The position numbers were made by a program, and so were the translations under genes. This document shows positions 46,501 to 61,500 of a stretch of 64,000 nucleotides of DNA, in pieces. The stretch's first letter is position 1; every line of letters starts with the position of its first letter. This DNA comes from Rotaria socialis (taxonomy: Eukaryota; Rotifera; Eurotatoria; Philodinida; Philodinidae), in the NCBI GenBank assembly GCA_905331475.1, contig CAJNYU010002985.1:1-64000 (forward strand), in the 5' to 3' direction. The notes under the pieces were generated by a model that was not told the DNA's origin, searched no databases, and saw only the letters and a list, made by a program, of their open reading frames with translations.

Positions 46501-48801
46501 CTATGCATTCGTCAATTTAATTGATGGCCGACTAATTGAATTGCGTCGTGGAATATTTAATGAAGTGTTTAATGATTGTTTGGAATAATTTGACGATTTC
46601 AAATTTGTTGCATTATGTTTTGTTATTGACCCTCGTCGAGATCTACCGTTTGTTGTCGATTCACCATTGGCCTCTGATTGCGCGACAGTCTGCGTTGCTG
46701 GAATTGTTGGCGGTGGTTGTGTAGCTGGTTTACGATAATTAGCACAATGATGAACATTGTACAGATTAATAATTTTATCGACATCGTGTTGCCACATGTA
46801 TTGTTGTTTTTGTAATTGATTACGTTTTAAACGTGCAGTTTCGTTCGTGTTTATACTTGAATTTTGATCGATAATTTTCGGTTGATGTTGTTCCGGAGCA
46901 AAGAGTTCCTCGGGTCGAAGACCGAACAATTCTTCAGGTTTATTATAACGGCATGTTCGTTCTTTAGCTTCGTGAATTGAACATGATGAATCATTTGATT
47001 TTGCATTTGACTGTTGTACAATAGCTGATACTGAACGACCGGCATACAAGGTTTGAGAATAGGTTGATGAATCTGATCCGACGAATGAAAAAGGATGTCT
47101 AGGATGATTTTTAACTGAATCTAGATGATTATTTGATGATAATTTTGTTTTCGATGGTGTTGATAAAACAGCGGTTGCTTTTATTTTAGACGAACTCGCT
47201 TGAGACGTTGAAGAATGAATAAATGTTTGATTATTTAACATTGATGTTGTTGAATTTAGAAATCGACTTTTTGTTCGCGAATCTGTATTTTCTGAACGAT
47301 TAAAAGTTGAATGCGATGTTTGCACATATGTTGTTGATTTATTTGTTTTCGATTTAGTTCCTTCATTATTGAATTTTGTTGAATTTAAATCATCGATAGA
47401 CAACTGTGTTTTACTTGTTGTTTTTTGTATAAAACATGAGTTTTGGTGGCTTGAAGTCGATTTATTTAAATGATTTTGTTGAACTAGTAATTGCGTTCGA
47501 GGACTGCTTCGATTAGAACCATTAAGATTTCCATTGGCGTCGAAGTTTCTTTGATGTTCCTTAGTTGATTGTGTTTCATTAACAACCGCTTCTGTACTCG
47601 AATACTGAGTACCATTAACTAATGTTGATTTAGTTCGGTCAAGTTTGTTAATTGTCATCGCCGTCGACGTTTGTGGTGCTTCATGCTTATTATGTTTCGA
47701 ATGTTGATGATGGCGATGTTGTTTAACTTGCTTGCAAAGACCTGCTAAGTGATGTGAATAGCTGGTATCGCTATCGTTGAAAATTATTTTAAGCAAACCA
47801 AACGAAAGTGAAGATGGATGAGTTTCAGATTTTTTATTTGAAGCACTTTTCTTTTTCGTCTGTAATACTATTGTTTGATTCCCATCTGGACAAGACGGAC
47901 TTTCATAAATAGATAAAGGACGTGGGACAACAAAAAATTCATCCCAATCACGATGAGTTATTTGATTAGCACATTCGATATGACCGTATTTAAGAGCAAG
48001 AGCAGCTGCTGAACATCCTAAACACAGACGACGAAGAAGAAGAAGGAAAAAAAAACAAACATAACGAGTGTGATTATATTTATCAATAGAATAGAATAGA
48101 ACAGAACAGAACAAAACAAAGTTACCTTCTCGATTTACATATTGATCAAGACGAATACCAAACTTTTCTGCTGATCTTATAATTAACTCAGCAATGTCAC
48201 AATTACCTTTGCATGCAAAATGAAGTTTGACAAAAGAAAAAAAGAGAATAAATTTAAATTACCAGTAATAGCAGCATAATGTAAACAAGTATTTCCTTCA
48301 CAATCTTTTGTATCGATATTAAAATCTAAACAAGATAAATATAATCGTACGAGTTGTAAACGTTGTAAAGCACATGCATGATGCATTCTAATGAGAGAGA
48401 GAGAGAGAGAAGCAAAAAACAGTAAATATCATATAAACTGAAAAAAGTATTTTGCAAATGATTTACGCATTTCGTCTTGCATGATCTTCTAATGCAATTT
48501 TAGCTCCTTTTTCTAATAGATTTTGTGCTATTGATAGGCTCCATCGATCATTTTCAACATATGAACATAGAATCAATGGTGTTCGAAGTTGACCATCGCG
48601 TTCATTCGGATCATAATGAAGTTGTAATAAATATCGAATACAACGAAAATATCCATGCTGAATAGCAAATGGAACATTGAAATATTTCGGCAATGATGTC
48701 ATATTAGTTTGATGCTTATGATCAATACTTTTATCATAGATAGTCATCGATGGAGATGGTACTGCGGGTGGTAATAATCGAGATGAAACAAGCATTGACA
48801 T
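46501..48801 (-). CDS. Ankyrin-repeat protein with long Ser/Thr/Asn-rich tail
   Basis: 685 residues in four exons: 48801-48467, 48387-48263, 48206-48126 and 48017-46501, all in phase. About five ankyrin-type repeats lie in the first 220 residues (for example IQHGYFRCIRYLLQLHYDPN, RTPLILCSYVENDRW, NAMHHACALQRLQLVRLYL, CEGNTCLHYAAITGN, SAAALALKYGHIECAN). They are followed by HRDWDEFFVVPRP and a tail of about 440 residues very rich in Ser, Thr, Asn and Gln with basic spots. No enzyme domain was seen. The repeat part is likely a protein-binding scaffold and the tail disordered. Exact orthologue not recognised. Confidence 0.8.
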
Positions 48802-48822
48802 ATGTTATATTATATTAATGGT

Positions 48823-48855
<33 letters not shown>

Positions 48856-51162
48856 CCACTTAGATGCTAACGATTATGTAAAGCATTTGCATAGCTTCTT
48901 AAAAAGTGAGGACACTATGAGCGAACAATCATATGAATAGTTATGGTAACTTACTTGTATTGAAGAATCGATTCTACATTCACTAGTGAAGTGAAGAAAG
49001 AAAAAAAAAAGTGAAATAAATTGAACGGTCGTCTGATATTTAACAATGGCAGTTGCGTATGTTGAAATAAAGTGAAATGAAATGACAACAAACTTCTCTC
49101 CCTTTTTTACTCTCTTCATTTTTCTTTCACTCGTTATGCTTCTTTCAGAAAAAGAAAAAAAACTAAATTAAATAGACATGCCAGAGAAAAGAGCACGTAC
49201 ATTTACCGTGGAAAAGAAAAGTAGATGATTTGTTTGTATGACCAAAGTATGTATATTTATTTTTATTGGACATAAAATAAAATCTCAAATGTTGTCTTAA
49301 TCAGTTTTTCATCAAGAACGAAACTACTGTGCTTATCAGTTATTCTAGACAACCTGATTTGATTAATATAATCTGGATACTTATTCGTTTGTACGAGTCC
49401 GATTTGTTTGTCATAGTATGCGTTTGAGACTCCCTAGGAGAACATGGGTTTGACTTTTCTTCGTTTTCTTTTACGTTTCTCTCTCTCTCTCTCTCTCTCA
49501 TGTCTTTTATTACAAAACATGCTACAATACATTACAGGCAGACACTAGTCATTAAATAATAAAAGAAAGTAAAGTAATGGTATAAAAAGGCAATCGCAAT
49601 GTTTTTTTATTATAGAAAACAGTTCACCGTATTTAAATGCGCGATTATTGGCAATAATGAAAAGATAAACAACAATTCATCCTTGAGACGAAAAGACGTT
49701 TGAGAAATTTGAAGTTTGTTTTATTGTTAAATTAAAAGCAAAAGTCATTGAAATGATTTGAATGTCATATTTTATTTCGCATACAATCAAAAACCACACA
49801 ATTATCAATAACAAAAGGAAACCTATGACATTTATCCGAAAAATGATTGTTAGAATACGCGGTTTACTATCAATTAAAATTTCCAGTTCTCTCCGGAATA
49901 TTAATGATGCGTAATTTTTTTTTAAATCTATTTATATTTTCTTCAAATTCATCTTTAGAGATGAAATGGATTAAGGGAGTCAACATAAACTCCGTCGGTT
50001 TCTTTGACAACACTATTTGTTATAATTTTGTCGTAAAACACATAAAGATTCTTTCATTTATATGAATGAATTAATTCAGTATACTCAACAAACTTATTTC
50101 TATGTTTCTTCAATAATTAATTTTCTTTTCTTTTCAAATGTGAAACAAAAAGTTGCACAGTTCAGTATGCAATGTTCTGATTTCGCACCCTTTACCATTA
50201 ATGACCAAGGCTATATAAGTTATATCAAATATTTGCAAACATGTTTCATTCAAGAACATCTTTCCTGCATAAATAATATCACAAAATGCCATTATGTGAC
50301 GAACAACGGAGTTTTAAATCATACTTATTGTTCCACACAATAAGTTGTACGAACCTTCAAAATTCAATTTCTATGGGTTCAAAGAAAGACTAGTAATAGA
50401 CTTGATTTATAAACTATGTCATACCGATTAAAAAAAGACACGAGTGAAATCAATAAGAGAATTCTCATTTATTATAACTAGTTAAATTTCAAGAATGTTT
50501 TTTGGTAAAAAAACTAATTGAAAATTTTGTTTTGATCTGTCTCATATGTTTAAGATTCAAGAACGAAATCTTTCTTATTAAATAAACATTCGACAATTGT
50601 ATGATGAATAGATTGATGAGAAGCTGCATGTGTGCTTTTGATGTTGAATTCAATTGAAACTTGAGCTGAATGAAAAAGTTAAACCTTATAATAACTATAG
50701 TCAAGTTAAGAAAAATATTTTCTATCTCGATTAATATTTGTTGGATGATATACAATCGACGTCACTTAAAACTATTTCAATGTCCACAAGACTATTACAA
50801 AAATATGTAATGTTTGAAGATTGGGGCTTAGAAAAGTCTAATATTTCATTGTTGTTTTTGTTTTAACACATATAAAGTCATATTTTTCTCAATGCCCTGA
50901 TGTTTTAATATTTTTATTACGTTGACTAGATAGATGACAAAAGAAAAACGAACGATAGCGCAAGACGAGAAAAAAGAGCAACAAACCGACAAACAAAATC
51001 TAATAAATGTCACGCATACATATTAATAGCAAAAAGAAAAACGAATAAAAAAAAAGAATTCCTGATTGATCTCACTGTCAAATAGAGTCATTGTTTAATG
51101 TGAAAAGAAAGCTAGAAAAAAAAGAAGAAAATATAACATAAAATATTCAGTTACTGTCTTAA
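48802..51162. other. 2.4-kb intergenic region, no gene supported
   Basis: Contains (TA)n at about 48825-48854 and (CT)n at about 49480-49500. A plus-strand ORF at 50062-50343 has six Cys in its second half but no start context, signal peptide or homology that I can see. Confidence 0.45.
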
Positions 51163-51959
51163 TTAGAGTTTCTTGACTTGTGCAAAAAATGCTGATGGAC
51201 CATTTGCTGTCTGTTTAAATAGATTAGCGTGACATACAGCGCATCGACTAACATATTGTCTTTGAGTGCCAGCTTTTAATGTGAGTAATTTAGGTTTTTC
51301 AAAGCCTGAATAATCATCTAATGTAGCTAAATAGAATGTCATCATGTTTGGATAATAATTGCAATGAGAATGATCTTTGCAATGAAAATATGGGCGATCA
51401 TGATATTTTTCAAGACATGAACCAGGCGATTGTAAACTTTGTTGATCACCACGGCCACCATCAGCTGATGTAAATACAAAACTATAACCAGTCCATAAAA
51501 GATCATATCCATCAGGACATGCTGGAACACGTTGTGATTGACTATGAATAGCGAATACAGGCGTTGGTGATTCACAAACAACACAACGACTTAAATGATT
51601 GGGTATATCGCGCGATTCAAATGGTGCCATACTTGCTGACATTGGTTCATTTGTTGACAACCAATATGAATAATCATTACGTGAAGCATAATGACATGAA
51701 TTACCAATATCACAAAATAAGAATGGCATTGCACTAAAACGACGTAAACAACTGCCAGAACCACCTATTCAAAACAAACAAAAAAAGAACACAGAATTCC
51801 ATTGTGAGTCTTTTCATTGTATTGCTGATAAAAAGAAAAAACTTACCAAGATCTTGATGAGCAGCGTATGTATCACCTTGCATACCCATGAATGAGAAAC
51901 CTTCTTGCATTTTTGTGGTTGCAAAAGGACATTGTGGAGCTGTTTTATCTTGACTATGT
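51163..51959 (-). other. NC1 (C4 tandem) domain exons of collagen IV
   Basis: Two exons, 51959-51847 and 51764-51163, encode most of the trimerisation domain. It includes [43 protein letters not shown] and [18 protein letters not shown]. The chain ends 10 residues after [13 protein letters not shown] with a short tail ([10 protein letters not shown]) that is longer than in vertebrate chains. Confidence 0.93.
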
Positions 51960-54900
51960 CTAAAACAAACCACAATAGTGAATTTTTCATATCGATTAAA
52001 TAGAAACATACCGTGAAAATATGAATGAGCCTTCTCCTGTATCGCCTGGAAGACCTTGAATACCAGCAATACCTAGATAAAAGAGAAATAGAAGTTAAAT
52101 TAGCATTATTAATTCTTTTTAAATGTTTGAACGAAAAGCTTACCTGGTGAACCTGGTAGCCCATGTAGACCAGGACTAAAATAAATGAATTAAATAAGAT
52201 TATAAAAAAAAAGACATTTGATAACTTACGCTCCTGAAAGACCAGCATCCCCAACTGGACCACGAGCACCTAATGAACCTGGATTGCCTATAAAACAGAA
52301 GAGAATAATCATTATTTAAATATATCGCTGTTTGAATATGATAATTTACCTGGGCGACCAGAGAGACCAACTTGGCCTGGATAGCCTTTTGGTCCTGGAA
52401 GACCAACTCTGCCTGGTATTCCATTGGTACCTACAAAATCAAGTCAAATATTAAAAGATAATTCTAATTAATTAGTTTTCATACCTGGTAATCCCTGATC
52501 ACCACGTTCACCTTTAGTACCTGATTGTACCAAACTCTATGGAGAAAAAAAAGAAAACAACGGGATAATTTTTCTATCATAAAAATTGATTGCTCTCTTA
52601 CTTCAACTCGAACCGGTTCTCCTTTTGCACCTGGCATACCTGGAAGTCCATTTGCACCTGGTAATCCTATAAAATAGAGAACAGAATGATTCTATTGTAT
52701 CAATAGACAACCAATATGATTAAAGCTAACCTGAATCACCAACTTCTCCTTTACGACCTGGGATACCAGATAAACCTTGAAACAAAAAGATAGCATAAAC
52801 TAAAGAATTCTCTAGAATAATGTAGAACACATGCCTGCTGTGCCTGGTTCTCCTCTTCGTCCTGGTAAACCCGAATTTCCGGCTGGACCTGGGTGACCCT
52901 TGAAACAAAAACAAACTAATTATTTGATTTATCAAAGATAAAAATCATTTACCGGTAATCCTTTTGAACCTGCAGCGCCTGGTATACCCGGAAGACCATT
53001 GATTCCAAGAAGACCCGGTAAGCCTAAATACAATTAAAAATAAAAGCAATTTTAATTTCATCAATGATTTCAATACACTTACCAGGAGAACCAGACAAAC
53101 CTGGTTTACCATCTCGCCCGGGAAATCCAGCTAAGCCCATTCGACCAGGAAAACCATCTTGACCACGATCTCCGGTTACTCCTCGATCACCAGTTGCTCC
53201 ACGACCTAGACGAAAAGAAAATAATAGAAATAAAATCACCAAGACATTTGTCTGAATTATCATCACAATCACATACCATCACGACCTGGTGGACCTGGTG
53301 GGCCAACTTCACCAGGTGGTCCTCTACATTAAAATTAAAAGAATATTAAATGAGTATTTGACTTTATTATTAATTGAGCACTCACCGAAGACCTGGTCGG
53401 CCTGGAAGGCCATTACGACCAGCATCACCTGGCATGCCTGGTAAACTACGACCACCTAGAATAGAAATTGTAAAAAATACCATGATTATATTGTTAGAAA
53501 ACATCATTGCATTTTACATACCATTTTCACCTGGTACACCTTTTAGACCTGGGCGACCTGGCAGGCCAGCACCTCCTTTAGATCCTGATAAGCCAGGTAA
53601 ACCTTTAATAAGAGAAATAGAATCATGTATGACATCGTAGAAGAGATAATGATTTACCTTGTCGTCCTGTTTTTCCTGGTATGCCTGGTAAACCTTTCTC
53701 TCCTGATAGACCTGGAAATCCATCACGACCTAAAATAGCACCAATTACAAGCACTATAATTTAGCAACGTTTTTTTTCCTCATCTATCTTACCTGGTGCT
53801 CCAACTGGACCAGGAAGACCGGGTGCACCCTGAAATGATAGAATTAATAAAGCATACCTATCTTTACTTATCCACTGTTAACTTACTGGTAGACCTAAAA
53901 GAGAAAATTGGTATCTTGTCTATTGGAAGTAAAGGAATAAAAAAAATGAAACATACCAGCATCACCAATGGTTCCAGCAAGACCTGGGAAGCCAGGTGCT
54001 CCAAGATCACCTGTTTCTCCTTTAACTCCTATGAAAATAAAATTTTAATATATTTAAAGAATAAATTCTACTTAAAATTTGATTTACCTTGTTCTGTAGC
54101 TCGTCCATCTCGACCTGATTCTCCCATCATTCCTTTAAAACCAGGAAGGCCTGGAAGACCGGCACGGCCAGGAAGACCCTACAAAATTAGATTCATTTTA
54201 AAAAAATAGAAATCCAATGAACTTTTATTTATTGGACTTACTCGATCACCTGGAGCTCCAGAAAGACCAGGAAGACCTAATCAAAAGTAGATATGTGAGA
54301 CTAGTGTTTCAATTCGATTAGAATACATACCACTTTGTCCTTGTTGACCTTTGAGTCCAGGTAAGCCAGGTGCACCGCTAAGACCAGCAAGACCTATTCT
54401 CAAATAAAAGATATTATCAGAAAACTGACTTGAATTTATCCGTTTTACCTGGATACCCAGCAAGACCTGGTTGTCCTCGTAGTCCCATAGTACCTGGAAG
54501 ACCGACCTAGAAAATACAAGGATAACGAAATTATATTATTGTTTTGAATTTGATAAATCATTTCACTCACTATTCCTCGAAGACCACCTGCACCTGGTAG
54601 ACCAGGAAGGCCAGGTAAACCACGATCACCTCGTATACCTAGAAAAAAATTTAATCAATAAAATTTCTATACTTTAAATAGAAACTAATTACCATTAATG
54701 CCTTTGAACGAACTACCAGGTTCACCTTTCAAACCCGGTAAACCAGGACGTCCTAAAAGAGAATTTTTTTTTCAATTTTAAACAATAATCTTCGAGTTAA
54801 TAACATACCATCACGGCCAGGTAGGCCAGGACTGCCGGGTAAACCTGAGAATCTGAAAATATTTTTGAAATAAAAAATGATCTAAAATTTCGCGTAGTCT

Positions 54901-55561
54901 AGAAATGATGTCTTACCCAACTTCGCCTGAAAATCCTTTGGGGCCAACTAAAAATTAACAGATAATGATGTTCAAATAATAAATATTTTTCTCATTATTC
55001 ATAATACATACATGCACCAGAGTCTCCTGGAAGACCGCGGATACCCGGTAGACCAGATTCACCAGGTTCACCTACAATATTAAGTTTTATTTTTTATACT
55101 TATTTTTTATTTACTCTCATTTTCATACCCATTTCTCCTTTTTGACCTGGTTGACTATAACCACCACCAATACCTGGTTCTCCTAGATCGCCTACATTAA
55201 AGATAGAACAATACTTTTGAAATGTATTTTATTACTTTATGAAAATAATTTACCTTGAAGACCCTTAGGTCCTGGAAATCCTGGAAGCCCATTTACACCT
55301 GGGTTGCCAGGTAATCCACCTAAATAAAAATAGAATACAAACGATCATTTCATACAAAAGAAATCAAAGTTTACTTACGTTCACCAGGTACACCAGGTCG
55401 ACCTATTTTTAAAAAAAGAAGAAAAGAAAGAAATTCATCATTAAATTTAATTAAATTTAAGTTGAAAAAAAAAGACAATTACCTTTCATTCCAACTAAAC
55501 CAGATAACCCATCCAATCCATTATCACCACCTATTTTTGTAAGAATAATTCATTATTATTT

Positions 55562-55596
<35 letters not shown>

Positions 55597-58500
55597 AATA
55601 CATACGGTCGCCAGGTTTGCCGTGGAAACCAGCTGAACCAACTTGTCCAGGTTGACCCTATTTATTAGAATATTAATTTTTTAAAATTTTTTAAAATATT
55701 AACACATGCCATGTCGCCAGGTATACCACGATAACCAGCTGGACCGGGACTACCTGCAGCTCCATTCAATCCAGGTGCTAAATAAAAATAAAAATGAAAA
55801 TAAATTTCTATTATATGAATTATAATATAGATTCTTACCTCCAGGTCGGCCACGAGCACCAGGCAAACCAACATCGCCGTTATAAGCAGCAGTTGTACCA
55901 CCTAGAACAATTTGTGTACATTTACTGTCAGATATATTTCTATATGAATATATCTTAGAAACGTACCTCTTTCTCCTTTAAGTCCTTGTAAGCCAGCTTG
56001 TCCTGGTAGACCGTTGAAACCTATCGTTGGAAGAAAATTTTAGATTCAAGAAAATTTTAATTGCAGTTCTACTGACCAGGATTGCCAGGTAAACCACGTG
56101 GGCCAGATGGACCACCTAAAATATTAGATGGATGCAAGTTAAGCAAAATCAATAGTTCGATAACATACGAATTCCTGGTACACCGGGTGAACCTCGTATA
56201 CCAGTAACACCTTTTGCACCTGGATTGCCTTGTGGTCCAGAAATTGTTGCAACAGCAGTTTCACCTCGTTGACCCTAAATTAAAAAAATATACAGTAGAA
56301 ATGATGATAAACAATAATCTGTCATATATACTTTAGTTCCTGGTAGGCCAGGTAGACCAGGTTGCCCATTCATTCCAGGAAGACCAGGTCTAAAGTAAAT
56401 CAGTTAAATTTCTATGTCAGAGAAAGAAAAAATGTTATACCTTCCATCGAGACCAGGACGTCCATCCATACCCGGATAGCCTAAAGAAAATACATAGAAG
56501 AAAATACGAATAATTTTTTTTTACTCTACCTTTAACACCATTTTCGCCTAAGAAAAAAAAAGAGAAATATTAATAATGAAATATATATTTATATTATAAA
56601 CTAGGCAAACCTGGTAATCCTGGGAAGCCAGGTCGGCCATCATCACCCTAAAAAAAAGCGTTAAATATTTTAATTTTTGCATCATCAACAAGAATAATAT
56701 TTATTTTTACCTTAAGGCCAGGAAAACCATTAGAACCTGATAGACCATCTCGTCCAGGTAATCCAGGAGCACCTTATAAATTCAAAGAAAAATCATGAAT
56801 AAAATTACTTCTAGGACTTTTTATTCGATTATTTACCAGGTTGACCAGAAAATCTAGAAGAATATTGAAAAAATAATAACAGTTAAATTATACAAATTTA
56901 AGTTAAGAAATATTCTTACCCAGCATCACCAGGATATCCTTTCATGCCTCGTTCGCCAGGTATACTCAATTGTATTGGTGCATCCTCACCAGGTTGACCA
57001 GGTTGGCCAGGTCGTCCAGTTTTACCTTCTGAACCACTTTCACCTTGTTCACCACGTGGTCCACGTGCAAATACTTGACCTGGTGGGCCCGGAGGACCTA
57101 TTGGACCTATTCAAGATAAGAAGATACAATTTATGAGTTGTTTTTATATTTTTTTATAGAAACAAAAATGATGAATTTACCTTTAGGTCCTGGGGTGCCG
57201 GCAGTTCCTGGTCGTCCAACATCACCCGGAAGACCCTATATAGAAAAGAAATGTATATATGCAGGTATATATAGATAAGAAAAAACATACTCGTGATCCA
57301 CATGAACCAAGAATACCATCATAACTAGAATGTACAAAAGTGAAAATGTACTTGTACATTGTATATTTGATAAAATTCATACCCATCACGTCCATTGATA
57401 CCAGGTTCACCAACATCACCACGATAACCTTTAACACCTGATTCACCTGATATTCCTCTACGACCTATACAAAAATATGTACACTAAAATAATCTATTTT
57501 AATATGTCTAATTACCTTTAATGCCATCAGTACCAATTAATTCACCAGGTTCACCTTTACGTCCTGGTAAACCTGGATATCCATCTCGACCAGGAATTCC
57601 CTAGAATATTTTAAAATATAGATCTCGACAATCATACAAAATCGTTTATTTACATCAGGTCCAGTGAAGCCATCTGGTCCCGGAAGTCCACTTGGTCCGG
57701 TATCACCCTTTTCACCTAAATTAAAGCAAAATGAAAATATTTCACTGCAGAAAACAAGCAAAAAAATCTTTACCTCGAAATCCGGGTGCACCATTCACCT
57801 AAGAGACACAAATGAATTTTATATTTGCCAGAAAATTAAAGAAAATCTTTCTCTTTTTTTTTAAAATAATACTTACACCAGGTCGACCACGATAACCTTG
57901 ACTACCACGATCGCCGAGTAGACCAGGAGCAGCAGGTGGACAAAATCCACAACCGCCAGGGTCACCTTTATTAAAGAAAATAAAATATTAAAATCAATAT
58001 CATCCTAGTTATTTTTTTTCTTCTTGATTACTCACCACCATCACCTTTCAAACCAGGAATACCTAAATAAGAAAATTAATTTAATTATATTTTGAGAAAT
58101 GAAATAACAAAAGCAATGATACATACCAGGGTACCCTGGGGCACCGGGCTGGCCTGATCGACCTTGGTATCTAGAAACATTAGAAATAAAATAACATTTA
58201 AAACAAGCGAAAACAAATTGTTGTACCCTTGTGGACCAGGAGGACCGTATCCTTCAAAATAAGAATAGACTATTATTAGTACAATGAATATGTAAAAAAG
58301 ATATATTTCTTACCTTGAAAACCTTGAAAATCTGGCGTACCGGGTAGACCTTTAATAGAAAATATAATAAGTATTTTTTCATCTATGAAAAATTCTGTTT
58401 ACCTGGCAAACCGTCTTCACCAACATCGCCTGATGATCCAGGAAGGCCAGGATCTAATGAAAGAAAAAAAAATCAAATTTTCTATGTATTTAATTTTTGT

Positions 58501-61500
58501 AGAAAAAAAAACTTACATCCAGTACGGCCTGGAAGACCATCATTTCCACGTGGTCCTATAAAAGAGATGTTCACTGTGTTTCTTATGATAAATATAAAAT
58601 TTATATACCGTATGTTTCTTCACCAACTAATCCTTTTTCACCAATAGGACCTTTTTCTCCCGGAATACCTAAAGTAAATGAATATTTATGTACAGTGACA
58701 GAAAATGAAAATGAAGAATATTACCAGCAGGTCCAGCTGGGCCACTAGGGCCAGGAAGTCCTAAAGAAAGAAAAAAAGAGAAATGTTTTGAAAGAGAAAA
58801 CTAATAAATATATTATAACGTACCATCAGAACCTCGATCACCCTTTTCTGCATCAGCTGTTTCTCCCATAGGACCAGGTCGACCAGGTGTACCATAGTCA
58901 CCTCGTTCACCTTTAAGTCCTTCACGACCTATACAACAAATACGAGAATATTTATCATTTATAATTTATTCGTAACTTACCAGGAAAGCCGGGAGCTCCT
59001 GGAAAACCGTTTGGTCCATTATCACCGGTCATACCCTAGAAATGAAAATGTAATAAAGATTTTCAAATATATTATTCAACATGTATCTACATACAGGATA
59101 ACCAGGTGGTCCAGGAAGTGGCCGAAAACGTTTGCTACCATAAGTCTACAAGAGATATAAAATTAATTGAAAAAAAAAGAAAAAGATATGTTTTATATTA
59201 TTTACATTTGGACCGTTGATACCATTGTCACCACGTTGACCTTTAGTGCCTGGGTAACCAGCTTGACCAGGATCTACAATAAATAAAAAGCGTAATGTTG
59301 CACTATTCGTATTCAAGTTTATCAACCTACCTCCAGGAACACCATCATTACCAGGTGGACCAGCGGGTCCTAGAATAAAATAAAAGAGAATTCAAAATAT
59401 ATTTCTTGAAAAAAATGAGGTAACTGACCTGCTGCGCCTTTCATTCCATATGGACCTTGTGAACCTTCTTTACCCAATTTACCCTATTTAAAAAAATAAA
59501 CAAATATATTTACAAATGTCTGAAGGTTTTCTTTTCTTCATTTACCTGTGATCCTGCTGAACCAATTTCACCTTTTTCTCCTTTGGATCCTTGTAAACCG
59601 TCAATACCCTAAGAAGATACCATAAACAATAATTCAATTGTTTTAAAATTAAAATATCTACCAAATAACCAGGTTGACCACGATCGCCTTTATAACCATG
59701 GTCACCATCGGGACCACGAACACCAGGTGGCCCTTGTACATTTGTAATACCTTTAAAAAAAAACATTTTAATACTAATGAATATTCTTGTTTGATAAAGA
59801 AGAAAAGATCAATATTTCTGTATGTGTCTCTATAAATGATGTATAACATATTCGAATGAAGCATACGTGTAATCGCTAAGCAACAGTTAATAATATGTCA
59901 ATTCTATTTTCATTTTATTAAAATTTTGTTTGAAAAAAACAGAAGAAATATATCATAGCAATTCTCATGAAAAGACTACTGAAAAATAAGCAATATATCT
60001 ACCTCGTAAACGACCATATGGTATTGGATCGGCTGGTGTAGGAGCGTTATCACCTATATAATAATAATAATAAAATATATTAAAAAATTGAATGCATTTC
60101 TTTTTGTTTTCCTTACCTGGATCACCACGTTGACCTGAAGAAAATAAAGTAAAAATTACATTAGAATAATTGATTGTTTAACCAATCGATTGTTTTACCT
60201 TTGTTACCATAGCTTGTGGGACCATCTGGTCCTGGTAATCCTGCATCACCTCTTGATCCCGGACCGCCCTATAGTGATAAGAATGCGCTTAAAACATATA
60301 CCAAGCATTAATGTTAAATCCTTACATCTGGTCCTGGTGGTCCCAATGGACCTGATAAACCTGGAGTTCCTGGTGGACCGGGCCAACCCTATCAAACGAA
60401 AATAATAAGACATTGTTTATCGAAGAAAATCTTCTTCTTTTTTTTTCTTTTCATCTATACATACTTGTACACCTGGACGACCAGCTGGTCCAGGATCACC
60501 TCGTTGTCCTGGAACAATACCACCAAGTCCGACTGAATCGCCTGGTTCACCCTAGTAAATAGTTTTGAAAAAGTGTGATTTTAATTATCAAAATAAAAAC
60601 ATACTCGTCCACCAGCGAATCCAGGTATGCCAGAAGCACCTGGTAGGCCATCTAATCCCATACGACCGTCATCACCGGCATCACCCTATAAATACAATGA
60701 ATAAACACATTCAATTACGAGCCTTTTTACAATCTCTTTTTTTTCTTATTATAAAAGCTTTTATTTTTATTTATCTTTGTGAAAAAGCAATTTCTGTAAG
60801 TAATATTCTCCAGTGACTTTGTGTTTATTATTCAAACGAGACTTCTCGTTTGATCTTTTGAGATCAGTAGACAAATAGGTGCCATTTGATCTTTTGTCTA
60901 TTCTTGTTCTTAGTAAAGGTTACAAAATATACAACCATTTTATCTGACCAACAGACACTTCAAAGTTGGATACACTAACAGATAAAATATCCCCAATTGT
61001 ATAGTGTTATCAATATCTACCATAATCTTTGCCGTAATAGATATGTATAATATGCATCTGTAAGAATGTGTCTGAGTCAAAAAGGAAATACCAGAGGGCA
61101 TTGATTTTTATCAATCTTAAGTAATAAAGACAGCATAATTAAGGCGCACATTGATAGGCCTTGATCTATGGGTGAATATTGTTGATTCACTTCTTTTTTT
61201 CTTCTTCTACATCTCCTATAGCGTACATTAACAACGGCGTCATGATAACTAGTAAAAACTATCAATTATACACAAGAAAAATAACGTTAATGAATGATAG
61301 ATTTGTTCACAATGAAATTCGAGTGTTGACATAAACAGTAATCAATTAATACTTTTCTTTTTTTTCCGGAACATATTCTTCTAAATGAATTTCTTTATTA
61401 AGTATTTTCAATCAGATTGATTATCAGATTTATTGTTTTCTTTCGAAGATTCAGCATCAATATGACTTGACTATTTGTTACACAACGATATTACATCATC

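Noticed and set aside
50062..50343. 93-codon ORF with several Cys
   Set aside because: No signal peptide, no recognised motif, AT-rich context; could be real but is not supportable.
53374..54209. Plus-strand ORFs with [11 protein letters not shown] repeats
   Set aside because: Antisense reading of collagen Gly-X-Y codons; the minus strand has signal peptide, NC1 and splice sites.
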